DNA of 64,000 nucleotides from the NCBI GenBank assembly GCA_023053545.1, contig JAKZAN010000054.1:310001-374000 (forward strand). The letters run 5' to 3'. This document shows positions 21,501-29,382 of this stretch, piece after piece. The notes below the pieces were generated by a model, which saw only the letters and a program-made list of their open reading frames with translations, made no database searches and had not been told where the DNA came from. Made by a program: the position numbers and the translations under genes. This stretch comes from Lepidurus packardi (lineage: Eukaryota > Arthropoda > Branchiopoda > Notostraca > Triopsidae). How positions within the stretch are numbered: position 1 is the stretch's first letter; every line of letters begins with the position of its first letter.

Positions 21501-22881
21501 CCAAAATGATAATTTGACCAAAAACGGCACTGTTCATCATTTTTGAAGCGCTGTGTGATACTTCGCTGTCCATTTGAGCACTGCTTAATTGTGCTTTTTT
21601 ATGCTGCGTAAGTTGGTGCAACACCGCTTCCACGATAATCACGGCGCCATCTACGATTAAACCAAAATCCAAAGCGCCCAAACTCATCAAGTTCCCGCTT
21701 ACGCCAAAAATGTTCATCATAATAACTGCAAATAGCATCGCCAGCGGAATGACAGAAGCCACAATCAAGCCCGCTCTCACGTTTCCTAAAAACAGCACCA
21801 GCACGAAAATAACGATTAAGGCACCTTCCAGAAGGTTTTTGCTGACGGTATGAATGGCGTGGTCTACCATCTTTGTTCGGTCCAGGAACGCTTCGATGAC
21901 CACACCTTCGGGTAGCGTTTTCTGAATTTTTTCGATTCGTTCTTTGATGTTTTCGATTACGACATTGCTGTTTACGCCTTTCAGCATCATGACCACCGCG
22001 CCGGAAACTTCGCCTGATTGAACACCTCTTTTGTTCATTGTCATGGCGCCATAGCGGATTGCGTTCCCAATTCGAACCTCGGCCACATCACGAATAAAGA
22101 GCGGACTGCCGCTGTTTGTATTTTTGATTGCAATGTCTTGGATGTTTTCGATTGTGTTGATTAGGCCTTCACTTCGGATGTATAAAACAGTGGGTCCTTT
22201 TTCAATATAAGCGCCTCCGGTATTCTCGTTGTTTTTCTCTAAAGCTGTAAAAACGTCGCTGATTGTAATATTGTGCGATTGAAGCTTGTTTGCGTCGATA
22301 GCAATTTCGTATTGTTTCAGTTTTCCGCCAAAACTGCTGACTTCCGCCACGCCTTCAACACTTAAGAGTTGGCGGCGCACAATCCAGTCTTGAATGGTTC
22401 GCAGTGCAGTTTCGTCGAATTTACTTTCGTATCCTGTTTTTGCGCGGACCACATATTGGTAGATTTCGCCCAACCCAGTTGTGACAGGCGCTAGCACGGG
22501 ATTGCCTATGCCATTGGGAATGTCGTCCTTAACAGCGCTCAGCCTTTCATTGACTTGTTGTCTTGCCCAATAAACATCTGTATTGTCGTCGAAAACGATG
22601 GTTACTACCGATAGTCCAAAGCGCGAAAAGCTTCGAATTTCTTTTAGGCCAGGAATATTGCTGTTTGCTTGTTCAATCGGAAATGTGATTAAACGTTCGA
22701 TATCTGTTGCACCTAACGATGGGGCAGCAGTAATGACTTGCACTTGATTGTCTGTGATATCTGGAACAGCATCGATTGGTAATTTTGTGAATTGGTATGA
22801 ACCATAAGCAATCAAGACGAGTGTAAACAGCCCGATGATTAGTTTATTGTTGATAGAAAATGCTATGATTTTATTGAGCAT
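18541..22881 (-). CDS. CusA/CzcA heavy-metal RND pump fused to a TolC-like outer membrane factor
   Basis: About 1446 aa from the preferred ATG at 22881 (MLNKIIAFSINNKLIIGLF); an in-frame ATG at 22944 adds 21 residues. Residues about 1-1030 are a proton-driven RND pump: first helix, then DVTDNQ-type motif seen as DAVPDITDNQVQV, VYWARQQVNERL, GALDFGLIVDGAVIIVEA (helix 4 acidic motif) and GVGFIALFGVAVLNG. After a second hydrophobic segment (LLVILIATGCLFSFQASHAQE, signal-peptide-like), residues about 1060-1440 form a TolC-type coiled-coil protein (ITLEKALEVALQNN, RFERGESNILEKATAENQ, FINGDINYLEWVILTNQN). Inner-membrane pump and outer-membrane factor are thus in one chain. Metal specificity is not determined. 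Confidence 0.9.
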   Translation of the reverse strand: MLNKIIAFSINNKLIIGLFTLVLIAYGSYQFTKLPIDAVPDITDNQVQVITAAPSLGATDIERLITFPIEQANSNIPGLKEIRSFSRFGLSVVTIVFDDNTDVYWARQQVNERLSAVKDDIPNGIGNPVLAPVTTGLGEIYQYVVRAKTGYESKFDETALRTIQDWIVRRQLLSVEGVAEVSSFGGKLKQYEIAIDANKLQSHNITISDVFTALEKNNENTGGAYIEKGPTVLYIRSEGLINTIENIQDIAIKNTNSGSPLFIRDVAEVRIGNAIRYGAMTMNKRGVQSGEVSGAVVMMLKGVNSNVVIENIKERIEKIQKTLPEGVVIEAFLDRTKMVDHAIHTVSKNLLEGALIVIFVLVLFLGNVRAGLIVASVIPLAMLFAVIMMNIFGVSGNLMSLGALDFGLIVDGAVIIVEAVLHQLTQHKKAQLSSAQMDSEVSHSASKMMNSAVFGQIIILVVYIPILTLEGIEGKMFKPMAQTVAFALIGAFILSLTYIPMASALFLNKNVSDDKNFSDRLMEKVVGFYTKHLKRILEFPKTVVAVVVALFVASIITLSFLGGEFIPSLEEGDFAVETRVLTGSNLQTSMTAISQGAKILLDKFPEVEKVVGKTGSSEVPTDPMPIDASDMMVILKDKSEWTSASTFDELSKKMAKELEAVPGVSYGFQYPVQMRFNELMTGARQDVVCKIFGENLDTLALYAAKLGKIAGSVEGTSDLYVEKVTGMPQIVIGYNRPAIAQYNLNIADINRIVNTAFAGQSTGLIFEDEKRFDLVVRLAGEKRKDLSDVQNLLIPTPSGAQIPLSQLATVSITEGPNQIQREDAKRRIVVGFNVRGRDVQSIVHELQAKVDNQLKLPAGYYATYGGAFENLNAAKQRFMIAVPISLILIFLFLYFAFKSIKQGLLIYSAIPLSMIGGIFFLALRGMPFSISAGVGFIALFGVAVLNGLVLVAEFNRIKSLGETNLKKIVLEGTRIRLRPILMTAFVASLGFLPMALSNGSGAEVQKPLATVVIGGLLIATFLTLFVLPILYIMFENPSKIKKGNTNLLVILIATGCLFSFQASHAQEKITLEKALEVALQNNVKYKNQQLNSAYLQQMSKTGYDLPKTGIVSEYGQFNSNLNDLKVGVSQNLNFPTVYRRQKQFLKAQANYGEWNEALQKKELIKQVSGLFNEIMYAAEKEKLLLKSDSIYTEFLRKSSLRFERGESNILEKATAENQSGQIKAQLREVQSDYKILQAQFRFLLNSENTFVPIYSRFKMELNHNVDENSLTNQPNIKLKEQELNSSQAEIALEKSKKLPELIGGAYWQTFNSTSVLQDSYNGLYGQFGIALPLFNSAINNKQKALQINSQIAENNLNSEKLKLKSLYDESLQALKKHQETVAFYENKALKNVALLNDAANKKFINGDINYLEWVILTNQNIEIQSNYIEAIRKLNSAIIELNSLTQ

Positions 22882-22996
22882 GAGTTTTAAGATTAGCCGA
22901 TTCATAAAGTGCTTTTCCACTACAGAAAAAATAGCGGATTGCATTTAAAAATTCTGATCAGAAATAGCGGTTTTATTGCCTATTAACGAAAAATTA

Positions 22997-23407
22997 CTAA
23001 CTCAATTTGGGTGGTAGCCAGATGCAGGTGAATACGGATGAAGTATACAATTCACGGTAGACCGGAACGTTGAGGCTAACATCGGTTTGAAGTGGCTTTG
23101 CGAACGAGAACTGCACGATTGTTTCAAAAGCAATAACCGAGTTTGAATTTGCTGTAACGGTTTTGAAAGGCAGATTTTGGTGTTCGCTATTTTTGTCTGT
23201 TTTTGTATGATCTTGATTGTCGCTGTAATGAATTTCGACAAAATTCAGAAGTGAAATGCTTTTTTCACCTTCCGCTGTATGATGCTGTATGAAGTGGTGA
23301 ACGAGCACTGGAAGGCGCAGTAACTGTCCTAATTCTGTGTTGGCACACAAAAACACAATTAAGAGCGATATTGATACAGCTTTTTTCACGAATGTAAAAG
23401 TAGCCAT
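22997..23407 (-). CDS. Hypothetical membrane-anchored/secreted protein upstream of the metal pump
   Basis: A 136-aa protein with an N-terminal hydrophobic helix (AVSISLLIVFLCANT) and His-rich stretches (VHHFIQHH, HYSDNQDH) that could bind metal. It is followed by the efflux pump in the same direction and ends in CIWLPPKLS. I recognise it only as the kind of small protein often seen ahead of CusA genes in Flavobacteria. A periplasmic metal-sensing or metal-binding role is inference. Confidence 0.6.
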   Translation of the reverse strand: MATFTFVKKAVSISLLIVFLCANTELGQLLRLPVLVHHFIQHHTAEGEKSISLLNFVEIHYSDNQDHTKTDKNSEHQNLPFKTVTANSNSVIAFETIVQFSFAKPLQTDVSLNVPVYRELYTSSVFTCIWLPPKLS

Positions 23408-23463
23408 TTTTTGAACGTGTAAGATTTTATGTTTAAAGTTTTTTGAAGGTATGATGCACTTTT

Positions 23464-23539
23464 GCGTTAGGGATTGCAGTGGAAATCCTTTTTGTAGCGC
23501 AGCGGAAAAAAGATTGCAACGAAAAGCCCGCCCGAACGC
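23464..23539 (+). repeat. 76-bp foldable dispersed repeat, copy 1
   Basis: The outer arms GCGTTAGGG (23464-23472) and CCCGAACGC (23531-23539) pair with one mismatch; an inner CTTTTT/AAAAAG hairpin encloses GTAGCGCAGCGG. Related copies lie at 28313-28388 and 30252-30327, where the outer arms are GCGTC/GACGC, a compensated base-pair change. The right arm also joins a separate hairpin (CCGAACGCCCAA / TTGGGCATTCGG, one mismatch) to 23572. Confidence 0.85.
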
Positions 23540-23590
23540 CCAAAAGAAATTTATTGGGCATTCGGAAGCGGTTCTTCACAATATTGTAAA

Positions 23591-24376
23591 TTAGGTTTGA
23601 GCTGCTATTTTTGCGCTAAGCAATGGTTTTATAAAGTTCGGAATTTGAATATCTAGCGGTTCATTTTCGATTGCTTTGATAAACGCGCTGCCAATTATGG
23701 CGCCGTTTGCGAACTCGCACGCTTTGTTGAATGACTGCTTGTCTGAAATGCCGAAACCAATCATTATTGGGTTTTGAAGCGGCATTGATTGTACTTTCGT
23801 CATGTAATTTTCGTTAAATATTGCTTTTTGTCCGGTGGTGCTTGAGGAGGAAACCAAGTATATAAATCCGTTTGAATTTTGGTCTATGGCTTCGAGTCGG
23901 TTTGCGGTAGTTTTTGGTGTTGCAATGAAGATGTTTGACAATCCGTTGCTTTCAAATAGGCTTTTATAATGCTTGATGTAGACTTCCAACGGCAGGTCTG
24001 GAATAATGACGCCGTCGATGCCAATTTCGACGCATTTGGCTACGAATTTTTCAATGCCAAATTGCATTATGGGGTTCAGATAGCCCATGAGTAGAAGCGG
24101 AATTTTAACGTGTAGTCTGATGTTTTCTAGTTGTTTGAAGACCAGCGCCAACGACATGCCGTTTTCTAATGCTTTTTCGCTGCTTTTTTGGATGATTTCG
24201 CCATCTGCTAGCGGATCGGAAAATGGAATGCCGATTTCAATCATGTCTGCGCCCGATTTTTCGAGTAGCGTGATGATTTTGCAGGTGTCGGTAAGGTTTG
24301 GAAATCCCGCTGTGAAGAAGACAGAAAGTACGTTTTCTCTTTTTTGCTCGAAGCAAATTTTGATTCTGTTTTTCAT
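23591..24376 (-). CDS. trpA: Tryptophan synthase alpha chain
   Basis: A 261-aa TIM-barrel enzyme that cleaves indole-3-glycerol phosphate to indole and glyceraldehyde 3-phosphate and feeds indole to TrpB. Seen: MIEIGIPFSDPLADGEIIQ with the catalytic Glu and Asp, GVIIPDLPLE, GFIYLVSSSSTTG and the phosphate-binding IGFGISDKQ and GAIIGSAFIKA. It is the last gene of the trp operon, 11 bases after trpB. Confidence 0.96.
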   Translation of the reverse strand: MKNRIKICFEQKRENVLSVFFTAGFPNLTDTCKIITLLEKSGADMIEIGIPFSDPLADGEIIQKSSEKALENGMSLALVFKQLENIRLHVKIPLLLMGYLNPIMQFGIEKFVAKCVEIGIDGVIIPDLPLEVYIKHYKSLFESNGLSNIFIATPKTTANRLEAIDQNSNGFIYLVSSSSTTGQKAIFNENYMTKVQSMPLQNPIMIGFGISDKQSFNKACEFANGAIIGSAFIKAIENEPLDIQIPNFIKPLLSAKIAAQT

Positions 24377-24387
24377 AAAGCGTATGG

Positions 24388-25569
24388 CTAAAGGTTGAAA
24401 GATGCTGTGAAAGTTGCCATGTCTTTGTCGCCTCGGCCAGAAAGGCTTATGACCACAATGTCGGTTGGTTTAAAATTAAGTTTGTTCAGCGCGGCCAGTG
24501 CATGCGCAGATTCGAGTGCCGGAATGATGCCTTCAGTGCGACTCAGAGCCATCGCGGCATCGAGTGCTTCTTGATCTGTTACTGACAGAAACTGGGCGCG
24601 ACGCGATTCGAACAAATGTGCATGCATTGGGCCAATTCCGGGATAATCCAAACCGGCAGAAATGGAGTAGGGTTCTGTTACTTGACCGTCTGGTGTTTGC
24701 ATCAAAATCGTTTTACTTCCGTGCAAGACTCCAGCAGTTCCCAATTGCGTTGTGGCAGCAGAAAAGCCGCTTTCGACCCCTTTTCCAGCCGCTTCGACAG
24801 CCACTAACTGTACGTCTTCTTGTTCCAAAAAATGAAAGAAAGCGCCAGCTGCATTACTTCCGCCACCGACACAAGCGATGACATAATCTGGGAATTCCGT
24901 CCCTGTTTTTTCCGAAAGTTGCATTTTTATTTCGGCACTAATAATAGATTGGAATTTGGCAACCATATCTGGATAGGGATGAGGTCCAACGACGGATCCG
25001 ATTATATAATGCGTTTGCTCCGGATTATTAATCCAATCCCGAATTGCCTCGTTTGTCGCATCTTTTAGGGTTTGGCTGCCTGAAGTCACCGCTACGACTT
25101 TTGCACCCAATAGTTTCATCCGATCCACATTGGGTTGTTGGCGAGCGATATCCACTTTTCCCATATAGACAATGCATTCCAGACCCATGAGTGCGCAAAC
25201 TGTAGCGGTTGCGACGCCGTGTTGTCCTGCGCCGGTTTCAGCAATAATTCTTGTTTTGCCTAGTCTTTTTGCCAGCAAAACTTGGCCAATGGCGTTATTG
25301 ATTTTATGCGCACCAGTATGATTTAGATCTTCCCTTTTGAGGTAGATCTGGGCGTTGTGTTTTAGGGATAAACTAGCAGAATAGTACAGTGGCGAGGGTC
25401 GGCCAACGTAATCTTTTAGCAAGAGTTGGTACTCTTCTTGAAAATCAGCATCTTCAATTGCTTTGAGGTATGTGTTTTCTAATTCGGAAACATTTGGCAA
25501 AAGCATTTCGGGAATGAATGCGCCACCATAATTGCCATAATATCCGTTTTGATCTACGTTATATTTCAT
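24388..25569 (-). CDS. trpB: Tryptophan synthase beta chain
   Basis: A 393-aa PLP enzyme condensing indole with serine to form tryptophan. The PLP lysine lies in [16 protein letters not shown]; the carboxylate-binding loop is [12 protein letters not shown], the phosphate loop is [12 protein letters not shown], and [10 protein letters not shown] lies at the C-terminus. N-terminal [12 protein letters not shown] is typical of TrpB1. It sits between trpF and trpA, 4 bases after trpF. Confidence 0.97.
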   Translation of the reverse strand: MKYNVDQNGYYGNYGGAFIPEMLLPNVSELENTYLKAIEDADFQEEYQLLLKDYVGRPSPLYYSASLSLKHNAQIYLKREDLNHTGAHKINNAIGQVLLAKRLGKTRIIAETGAGQHGVATATVCALMGLECIVYMGKVDIARQQPNVDRMKLLGAKVVAVTSGSQTLKDATNEAIRDWINNPEQTHYIIGSVVGPHPYPDMVAKFQSIISAEIKMQLSEKTGTEFPDYVIACVGGGSNAAGAFFHFLEQEDVQLVAVEAAGKGVESGFSAATTQLGTAGVLHGSKTILMQTPDGQVTEPYSISAGLDYPGIGPMHAHLFESRRAQFLSVTDQEALDAAMALSRTEGIIPALESAHALAALNKLNFKPTDIVVISLSGRGDKDMATFTASFNL

Positions 25570-25573
25570 GATT

Positions 25574-26191
25574 TTACTTTTTTAGGGTTGCTATAATTTG
25601 TTTGATTTTGTCAGGATCTTTTAGTCCTGGAGAAAATTCTACTTTACTATTGAGGTCAATTGCATGCAAGGCTGGAAATTTCAATTTGCTGATTTTTTGC
25701 AAAGATTTGGAGCCAATGCCGCCACTCAAAAAGAAGGGCTTTTGTTGGTTGTAGTTTTCGAGCAGTTTCCAGTCGAACGCTTCGCCGTTGCCGCCTTTGT
25801 GAACGCCTTTTGTGTCGAACAGGAAATAATCAGCCGACGTCTGGTATTTGTTGGTAATACTAAAATCAAAAGTTTCATCAACTGCAAAAGCTTTTATGAC
25901 TTGCACGCCAAATTCTTTTACCAATGTGCAATATGCAGGTGTTTCACTTCCGTGTAATTGGATTGCTTGCAGCTGATATTCTGAAATTGTGTGTTTAATT
26001 TCGAGCAGGTCTGCATCTACAAAAATGCCTACTTTATTTTGCGAAAGTCCTCTAATTTCTGAGGCATTCAAATGCGGTTTCATGTACCGAGGTGAATCTG
26101 GATAGAATATAAAACCGAAATACTCAATATTCATTTCTTTCAGTCTTGCGATGTTATCGTGGTATTTTAAACCGCAAATTTTGATCTTCAT
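25574..26191 (-). CDS. trpF: Phosphoribosylanthranilate isomerase
   Basis: A 205-aa TIM barrel converting phosphoribosylanthranilate to CdRP. The catalytic Cys is in [10 protein letters not shown], with [23 protein letters not shown]-type strand ([13 protein letters not shown]), FFLSGGIG and the general-acid Asp region [17 protein letters not shown]. It overlaps trpC by four bases, implying translational coupling. Confidence 0.95.
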   Translation of the reverse strand: MKIKICGLKYHDNIARLKEMNIEYFGFIFYPDSPRYMKPHLNASEIRGLSQNKVGIFVDADLLEIKHTISEYQLQAIQLHGSETPAYCTLVKEFGVQVIKAFAVDETFDFSITNKYQTSADYFLFDTKGVHKGGNGEAFDWKLLENYNQQKPFFLSGGIGSKSLQKISKLKFPALHAIDLNSKVEFSPGLKDPDKIKQIIATLKK

Positions 26192-26997
26192 GGTATTTTA
26201 TTTAGGGCGTTTTGTTGCAGTTTTTGTATGAATTTCGAGCATGCGATATGCGGTTTTGGAGTCTTCATGAAATGTTCACCAATTAGAAAACCGCGAAATC
26301 CAATTTGGCGCAAGGTTTCTAATGTTTCCACGCTATCGATGCCGCTTTCGGCGATTTTTATAAAATGATTTGGAATTTGCTGAAATAGGGTAGCGGAATG
26401 TTGAATGGACACCTCGAAGTCAGCCAGATTTCGGTTGTTTACGCCCACCATGTCGATGTATTCGTTTAGCGTTTCAAGTTCAGCGCGGGTGTGTATTTCT
26501 AGCAATACTTCCAAACCGATTTGCTTCGCGAATTTGGCCAATTCATAAACACGAATTGGGGTTAAGATTGCGGCGATTAAGAGCAGGATGTCGGCGCCCA
26601 TTGCCTTGGTTTCTAATACTTGATATTCGTTGATGATGAAATCTTTGCGGAGTATTGGGCAGTTGTTTAGTGAACGCGCTAAGATTAAATCCGATGCGTT
26701 TCCACCAAAGAATGTTGAATCGGTTAGAATTGACAACGCAGAAGCGCCAGCAGTCACGTATCCTTTTGTTGTTATGGCAACTGTTGCTTGTTTGTTTATG
26801 ATGCCTTTTGATGGAGACTTCCTTTTAAATTCGGCTATTATTCCAGTTTCAAACTCCTTTGACAAGCGATTTTTAAGCGAGAATGGCGCGGTTTGTTGTG
26901 CAATTACGCGCTCGAAACTTGCCTTCGAATTTTGCTTTTTTAAGGCAATTACTTCCTGTTTTTTATGGCTGACGATTTGGTCGAGAATATTGTTCAT
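26188..26997 (-). CDS. trpC: Indole-3-glycerol phosphate synthase
   Basis: A 269-aa TIM barrel that closes the indole ring from CdRP. Seen: IIAEFKRKSPSKG with the catalytic Lys, TDSTFFGGNASDL, LRKDFIINEYQV, LEVLLEIHT, VGVNNRNLADFEV and IAESGIDSVE. It overlaps trpD by one base and trpF by four. Confidence 0.96.
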   Translation of the reverse strand: MNNILDQIVSHKKQEVIALKKQNSKASFERVIAQQTAPFSLKNRLSKEFETGIIAEFKRKSPSKGIINKQATVAITTKGYVTAGASALSILTDSTFFGGNASDLILARSLNNCPILRKDFIINEYQVLETKAMGADILLLIAAILTPIRVYELAKFAKQIGLEVLLEIHTRAELETLNEYIDMVGVNNRNLADFEVSIQHSATLFQQIPNHFIKIAESGIDSVETLETLRQIGFRGFLIGEHFMKTPKPHIACSKFIQKLQQNALNKIP

Positions 26998-27987
26998 TAG
27001 GCGCTAATTAAGTTTTGAAATACGTTCATTGCTCGTGCTGAGTTCAGCGATTCTCTAGCCATTTCGGTTGAGTCGGCTAATGAGAAATTGTCATAGAAGC
27101 AGTTGATTGCGTAGGCAGCATTTGCTACTACAACTTCATTTTGTTCAGGTGTGCCGCTGCCTTGCAGGATATCGTAGAATATTTTTGCAGATTCTTTAAT
27201 GGTTTCGCCGCCAATTAGTAACTCAGGCCTGATTTTTTTGAAACCAGCTTCTTCTGGCTCCGAGAAAGTGTCGGTTTTGTTTGTGATGATTCTGTACTTG
27301 CCAGTCAGCGATATCTCGTCATAACCGTCCAGTGAATAGACAATTGAGAAATCCCTGCCTGATTGTTTGAGGATTTTTGAGTAGTGATCGGCTAGCTCCA
27401 TATTGTAAACGCCGAGTAGTTGCTTGCTTGGTGCTGCGGGATTAATTAGTGGGCCGAGCATATTAAAAAATGTTTTTACGCCCAATGCTTTTCGAATGGG
27501 TGCGACATTTTTTAGTGCGGGATGAAAAAGCGGTGCGTGAAGAAATGTGATGCCAACGCGCTCCAATTCTGCTTTTAATTTGTCTTCTGATGCTGAGAAA
27601 GTGTAACCGAAGTGTTCCAAGATATTCGAGGAACCGCATGAGGAAGAAACGGCATAATTCCCGTGTTTCGCTACTTTAACGCCGGCGCCAGCAGCAACGA
27701 TAGCGGCTAGTGTTGAAATGTTAAATGTGTTTTTTGTGTCGCCTCCAGTGCCGCAAATGTCCATTGGATTAAATTCGGATAAATCCATTTGGTTGCACAT
27801 TTCAAAAAGGCCTTCTCGAAATCCTTCAAGTTTCGTCTGTTGAGACAGGTCGGAGTAGAAAGACTGTGATAAATGCTGTGACGTCCGTGGGGCTACAATT
27901 TGCGGATGCGATTTTTTTAATAGCATTTTTTGCTTCTTCCTTCGTGAGTTTTTGGTGCTCAAAAAGGGCGTTTAAAATTTTTTTCAT
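26997..27987 (-). pseudogene. trpD: Anthranilate phosphoribosyltransferase, one frameshift
   Basis: Transfers phosphoribose from PRPP to anthranilate. The true start is the ATG at 27987 (MKKILNALFEHQKLTKEEA), then AIKKIASANC...FLLRPVSTDE. The frame then breaks at TTT 27832-27834 (plus strand); dropping one base gives DELEGFREGLFEMC and continues through DICGTGGDTKNTFNISTLAA (PRPP loop), AKHGNYAVSSSCGSSN and LGPLINPAAPSKQ. Everything downstream is intact, so a one-base sequence error is likelier than loss. It is the first structural gene after the attenuator; trpE and trpG are not in this window. Confidence 0.88.
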
Positions 27988-28010
27988 GAAGATTTGGTTA
28001 AATATGAAAC

Positions 28011-28045
28011 AAAAAAAGCCCGCTGTGAAAACAGCGGGCTTTTTG
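28011..28045 (-). terminator. trp attenuator terminator hairpin
   Basis: Perfect 10-bp GC-rich stem (AGCCCGCTGT / ACAGCGGGCT, loop 4 nt) followed on the minus strand by T7. It lies between the leader peptide stop (28065) and the trpD start (27987). This position is that of a transcription attenuator rather than an operon-end terminator. I could not define an alternative antiterminator pairing with confidence. Confidence 0.85.
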
Positions 28046-28064
28046 ATATTTAGGGATCTCTAAA

Positions 28065-28142
28065 TTATTGCCATGCAGTCCACAATTGGAAGTTCCAATT
28101 GCGTAGCCAAGAATTTTGAGATAAAGAGATTGTCGTATTCAT
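28065..28142 (-). CDS. trpL: trp leader peptide (25 aa, four Trp codons)
   Basis: A 25-codon ORF starting at 28142 and ending TAA at 28065. It starts MNTTISLSQNS and then has W at residues 12, 16, 21 and 24 (end of peptide LWTAWQ). Four Trp in the last 14 residues, just before an intrinsic terminator and trpD, is the classical arrangement for ribosome-mediated attenuation: scarce charged tRNA-Trp stalls the ribosome and prevents terminator formation. The tandem Trp codons lie in a 7-bp hairpin (CAATTGG / CCAATTG). The upstream -7 box is only four bases before the ATG. Confidence 0.88.
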   Translation of the reverse strand: MNTTISLSQNSWLRNWNFQLWTAWQ

Positions 28143-28146
28143 GAGG

Positions 28147-28177
28147 CAAATATAGAATTTAATTGTGTCCGACCAAA
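28147..28177 (-). promoter_or_regulatory. trp operon promoter
   Basis: On the minus strand TTTG (28177-28174), 19 bases, then TATATTTG (28154-28147), an exact match to the Bacteroidota consensus TTTG-N19-21-TAnnTTTG. Transcription would begin at or within a few bases of the leader peptide ATG at 28142. Confidence 0.75.
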
Positions 28178-28296
28178 TTTGATTGCTCAAAAAAAAAGTT
28201 AAATTTCCGAGATGGTTTTATAGATGGTTTGGAAAGAGGTTGCAAAGTTTTTTTGGTTTTCAAATATAATAGCGAATCAATTTAGGCACAATGTTT

Positions 28297-28560
28297 AATC
28301 TTAGCAGGAATTGCGTCAGGGATTGCAGTGGAAATCCTTTTTGTAGCGTAGCGGAAAAAAGATTGCAACGAAAAGCCCGCCCGGACGCCGTGATAGTCGG
28401 GATAGTCATAATGTCTTAAAGTTGTCAATTCTTTTGATGTGCGAAAATCTGCGAACTTTTTCGGATGAGAACGATTACCGTTCCTACTCAAAAAGCACCT
28501 GCGCGGGGCCGTCGAAAATCAAGAAAGGGGAGGGGATTTTAATAAAAAAAAACGGTTTAG
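28297..28560 (+). repeat. Long direct repeat A (left of phage-like remnant)
   Basis: Imperfect direct repeat matching 30236-30458 (repeat B). Shared blocks in order: AATCTTAGCA, the 76-bp element, CATAATGTCTTAAAGTT, TTTGATGTGCGAAAATCTGC, GCACCTGCGCGGGGCCGTCG, and the A-run plus CGGTTTAG at the end. Copy A has about 39 extra bases after the TGCGAA word. It ends at a degenerate version of the hairpin that, in copy B, terminates the tRNA-Met gene. Confidence 0.8.
28313..28388 (+). repeat. 76-bp foldable dispersed repeat, copy 2
   Basis: Outer arms GCGTCAGGG (28313-28321) and CCCGGACGC (28380-28388) pair with one mismatch; the inner CTTTTT/AAAAAG hairpin encloses GTAGCGTAGCGG. Nearly identical to copy 3 and differing from copy 1 at the compensated pair. 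Confidence 0.85.
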
Positions 28561-28616
28561 TGTAAACCCTTGTAAACCATGATATTTTTGCTCTTTTTTT
28601 GCTCTTACATTGCCGT

Positions 28617-28877
28617 TTACATTGCCGATAGCGTTACGCTACTTTTCGTGTTAAAAACGTTTTCCTGAATCCCAAAAACCCAGTTGGCATTAACGTTATA
28701 GGTCTTGCAAATCTTTTCAATATGCGAGGTGGTAAAGTGAATTTTGCCCGATTTAATTTTTGACAGGCTCTGACGCAATAGGTTGATTGAATCGCAAAAC
28801 TCAGACGAATTTCTAATAACCCCTTGGAATATTAATAGGTCGATTAATCGCAATAAGCGTTGGTCTGTTTTGTTCAT
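28617..28877 (-). CDS. Small XRE-type helix-turn-helix protein
   Basis: An 86-aa probable DNA-binding protein. The segment FCDSINLLRQSLSKIKSGK followed by THIEKICKTYNVNANWVFGI has the spacing of a lambda-repressor-like fold (helix 2-3, then VNANWVFG as in many phage regulators). It overlaps the upstream secreted-protein gene by one base, so they are coupled. Probably a phage-derived regulator; target unknown. Confidence 0.6.
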   Translation of the reverse strand: MNKTDQRLLRLIDLLIFQGVIRNSSEFCDSINLLRQSLSKIKSGKIHFTTSHIEKICKTYNVNANWVFGIQENVFNTKSSVTLSAM

Positions 28878-29362
28878 TATTTAGCTTCTACTATACATGA
28901 AAGTAAATTATTGATAACTAAGAGATGCTTTTCGCTAACTACATAATCGGCTGTGAAATCCTTTCTTACTCTAATATCAGTTATTTTATTTTTCATCAAA
29001 AGGGCAATTTCATCTTTGGTTGCCGAGAAAATAATATAGCTGACACCACATTTAATGCTGCTTACTGAGTTGCTGTGGTTTAGCTTTAAAGTTTCTTTGC
29101 TGTCAAATAAAAATTGAACAAAACTACTTCCTGAATTGCATCCAGAAGGCAAATTGTCAAAAATTAAAAGATAAGCTTCCAAATCGTTTTTAACTGTTTT
29201 GGATATTTTCATATTTAAACTCGCGTAGTTCTTTGCTACTGCTTCTTTTTTCGATTCAAAAGAAGTGGTGCCGTTAAACTTGTCATCCCGAGAGCTTATC
29301 TTACATTGACTATAGCCGTAAGAAAAAGCGATTAGCGTAATTAATGCGATTGATTTTTTCAT
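28877..29362 (-). CDS. Hypothetical secreted protein
   Basis: A 161-aa protein with a clear signal peptide (MKKSIALITLIAFSYGYSQ) and four Cys in the mature chain (C at about 20, 74, 104 and 156), which could form disulfides in the periplasm. The C-terminal half (IIFSATKDEIALLMKNKITDIRV) suggests a small alpha/beta domain. I do not recognise a family. It lies between the S24 repressor and the HTH gene in one direction, a typical place for a lysogenic-conversion or cargo gene, but that is inference. Confidence 0.6.
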   Translation of the reverse strand: MKKSIALITLIAFSYGYSQCKISSRDDKFNGTTSFESKKEAVAKNYASLNMKISKTVKNDLEAYLLIFDNLPSGCNSGSSFVQFLFDSKETLKLNHSNSVSSIKCGVSYIIFSATKDEIALLMKNKITDIRVRKDFTADYVVSEKHLLVINNLLSCIVEAK

Positions 29363-29382
29363 TTTACATGGTTGTTTTTAAA

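Larger units (their letters stand above)
28143..28616. other. Gene-free region between the trp leader and the phage-like remnant
   Basis: 474 bases holding the trp promoter (28147-28177), a second TATATTTG on the minus strand at 28261-28268 without a clear -33 box, and direct repeat A with the second 76-bp element. No supported coding sequence is seen; a 69-codon minus-strand frame runs across the repeat but has no protein-like features. Confidence 0.6.

Noticed and set aside
23464..23539. Insertion sequence or RAYT-associated REP with its transposase nearby
   Set aside because: No transposase gene of any family is seen in the window; only the short repeats are present.
28261..28268. Second trp promoter
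   Set aside because: TATATTTG is present on the minus strand but no -33 box stands at the right distance; the box at 28147-28154 is far better.
28282..28491. Minus-strand frame of 69 codons across the 76-bp element
   Set aside because: It is built from the dispersed repeat, and the equivalent sequence in repeat B does not keep it open in the same form.
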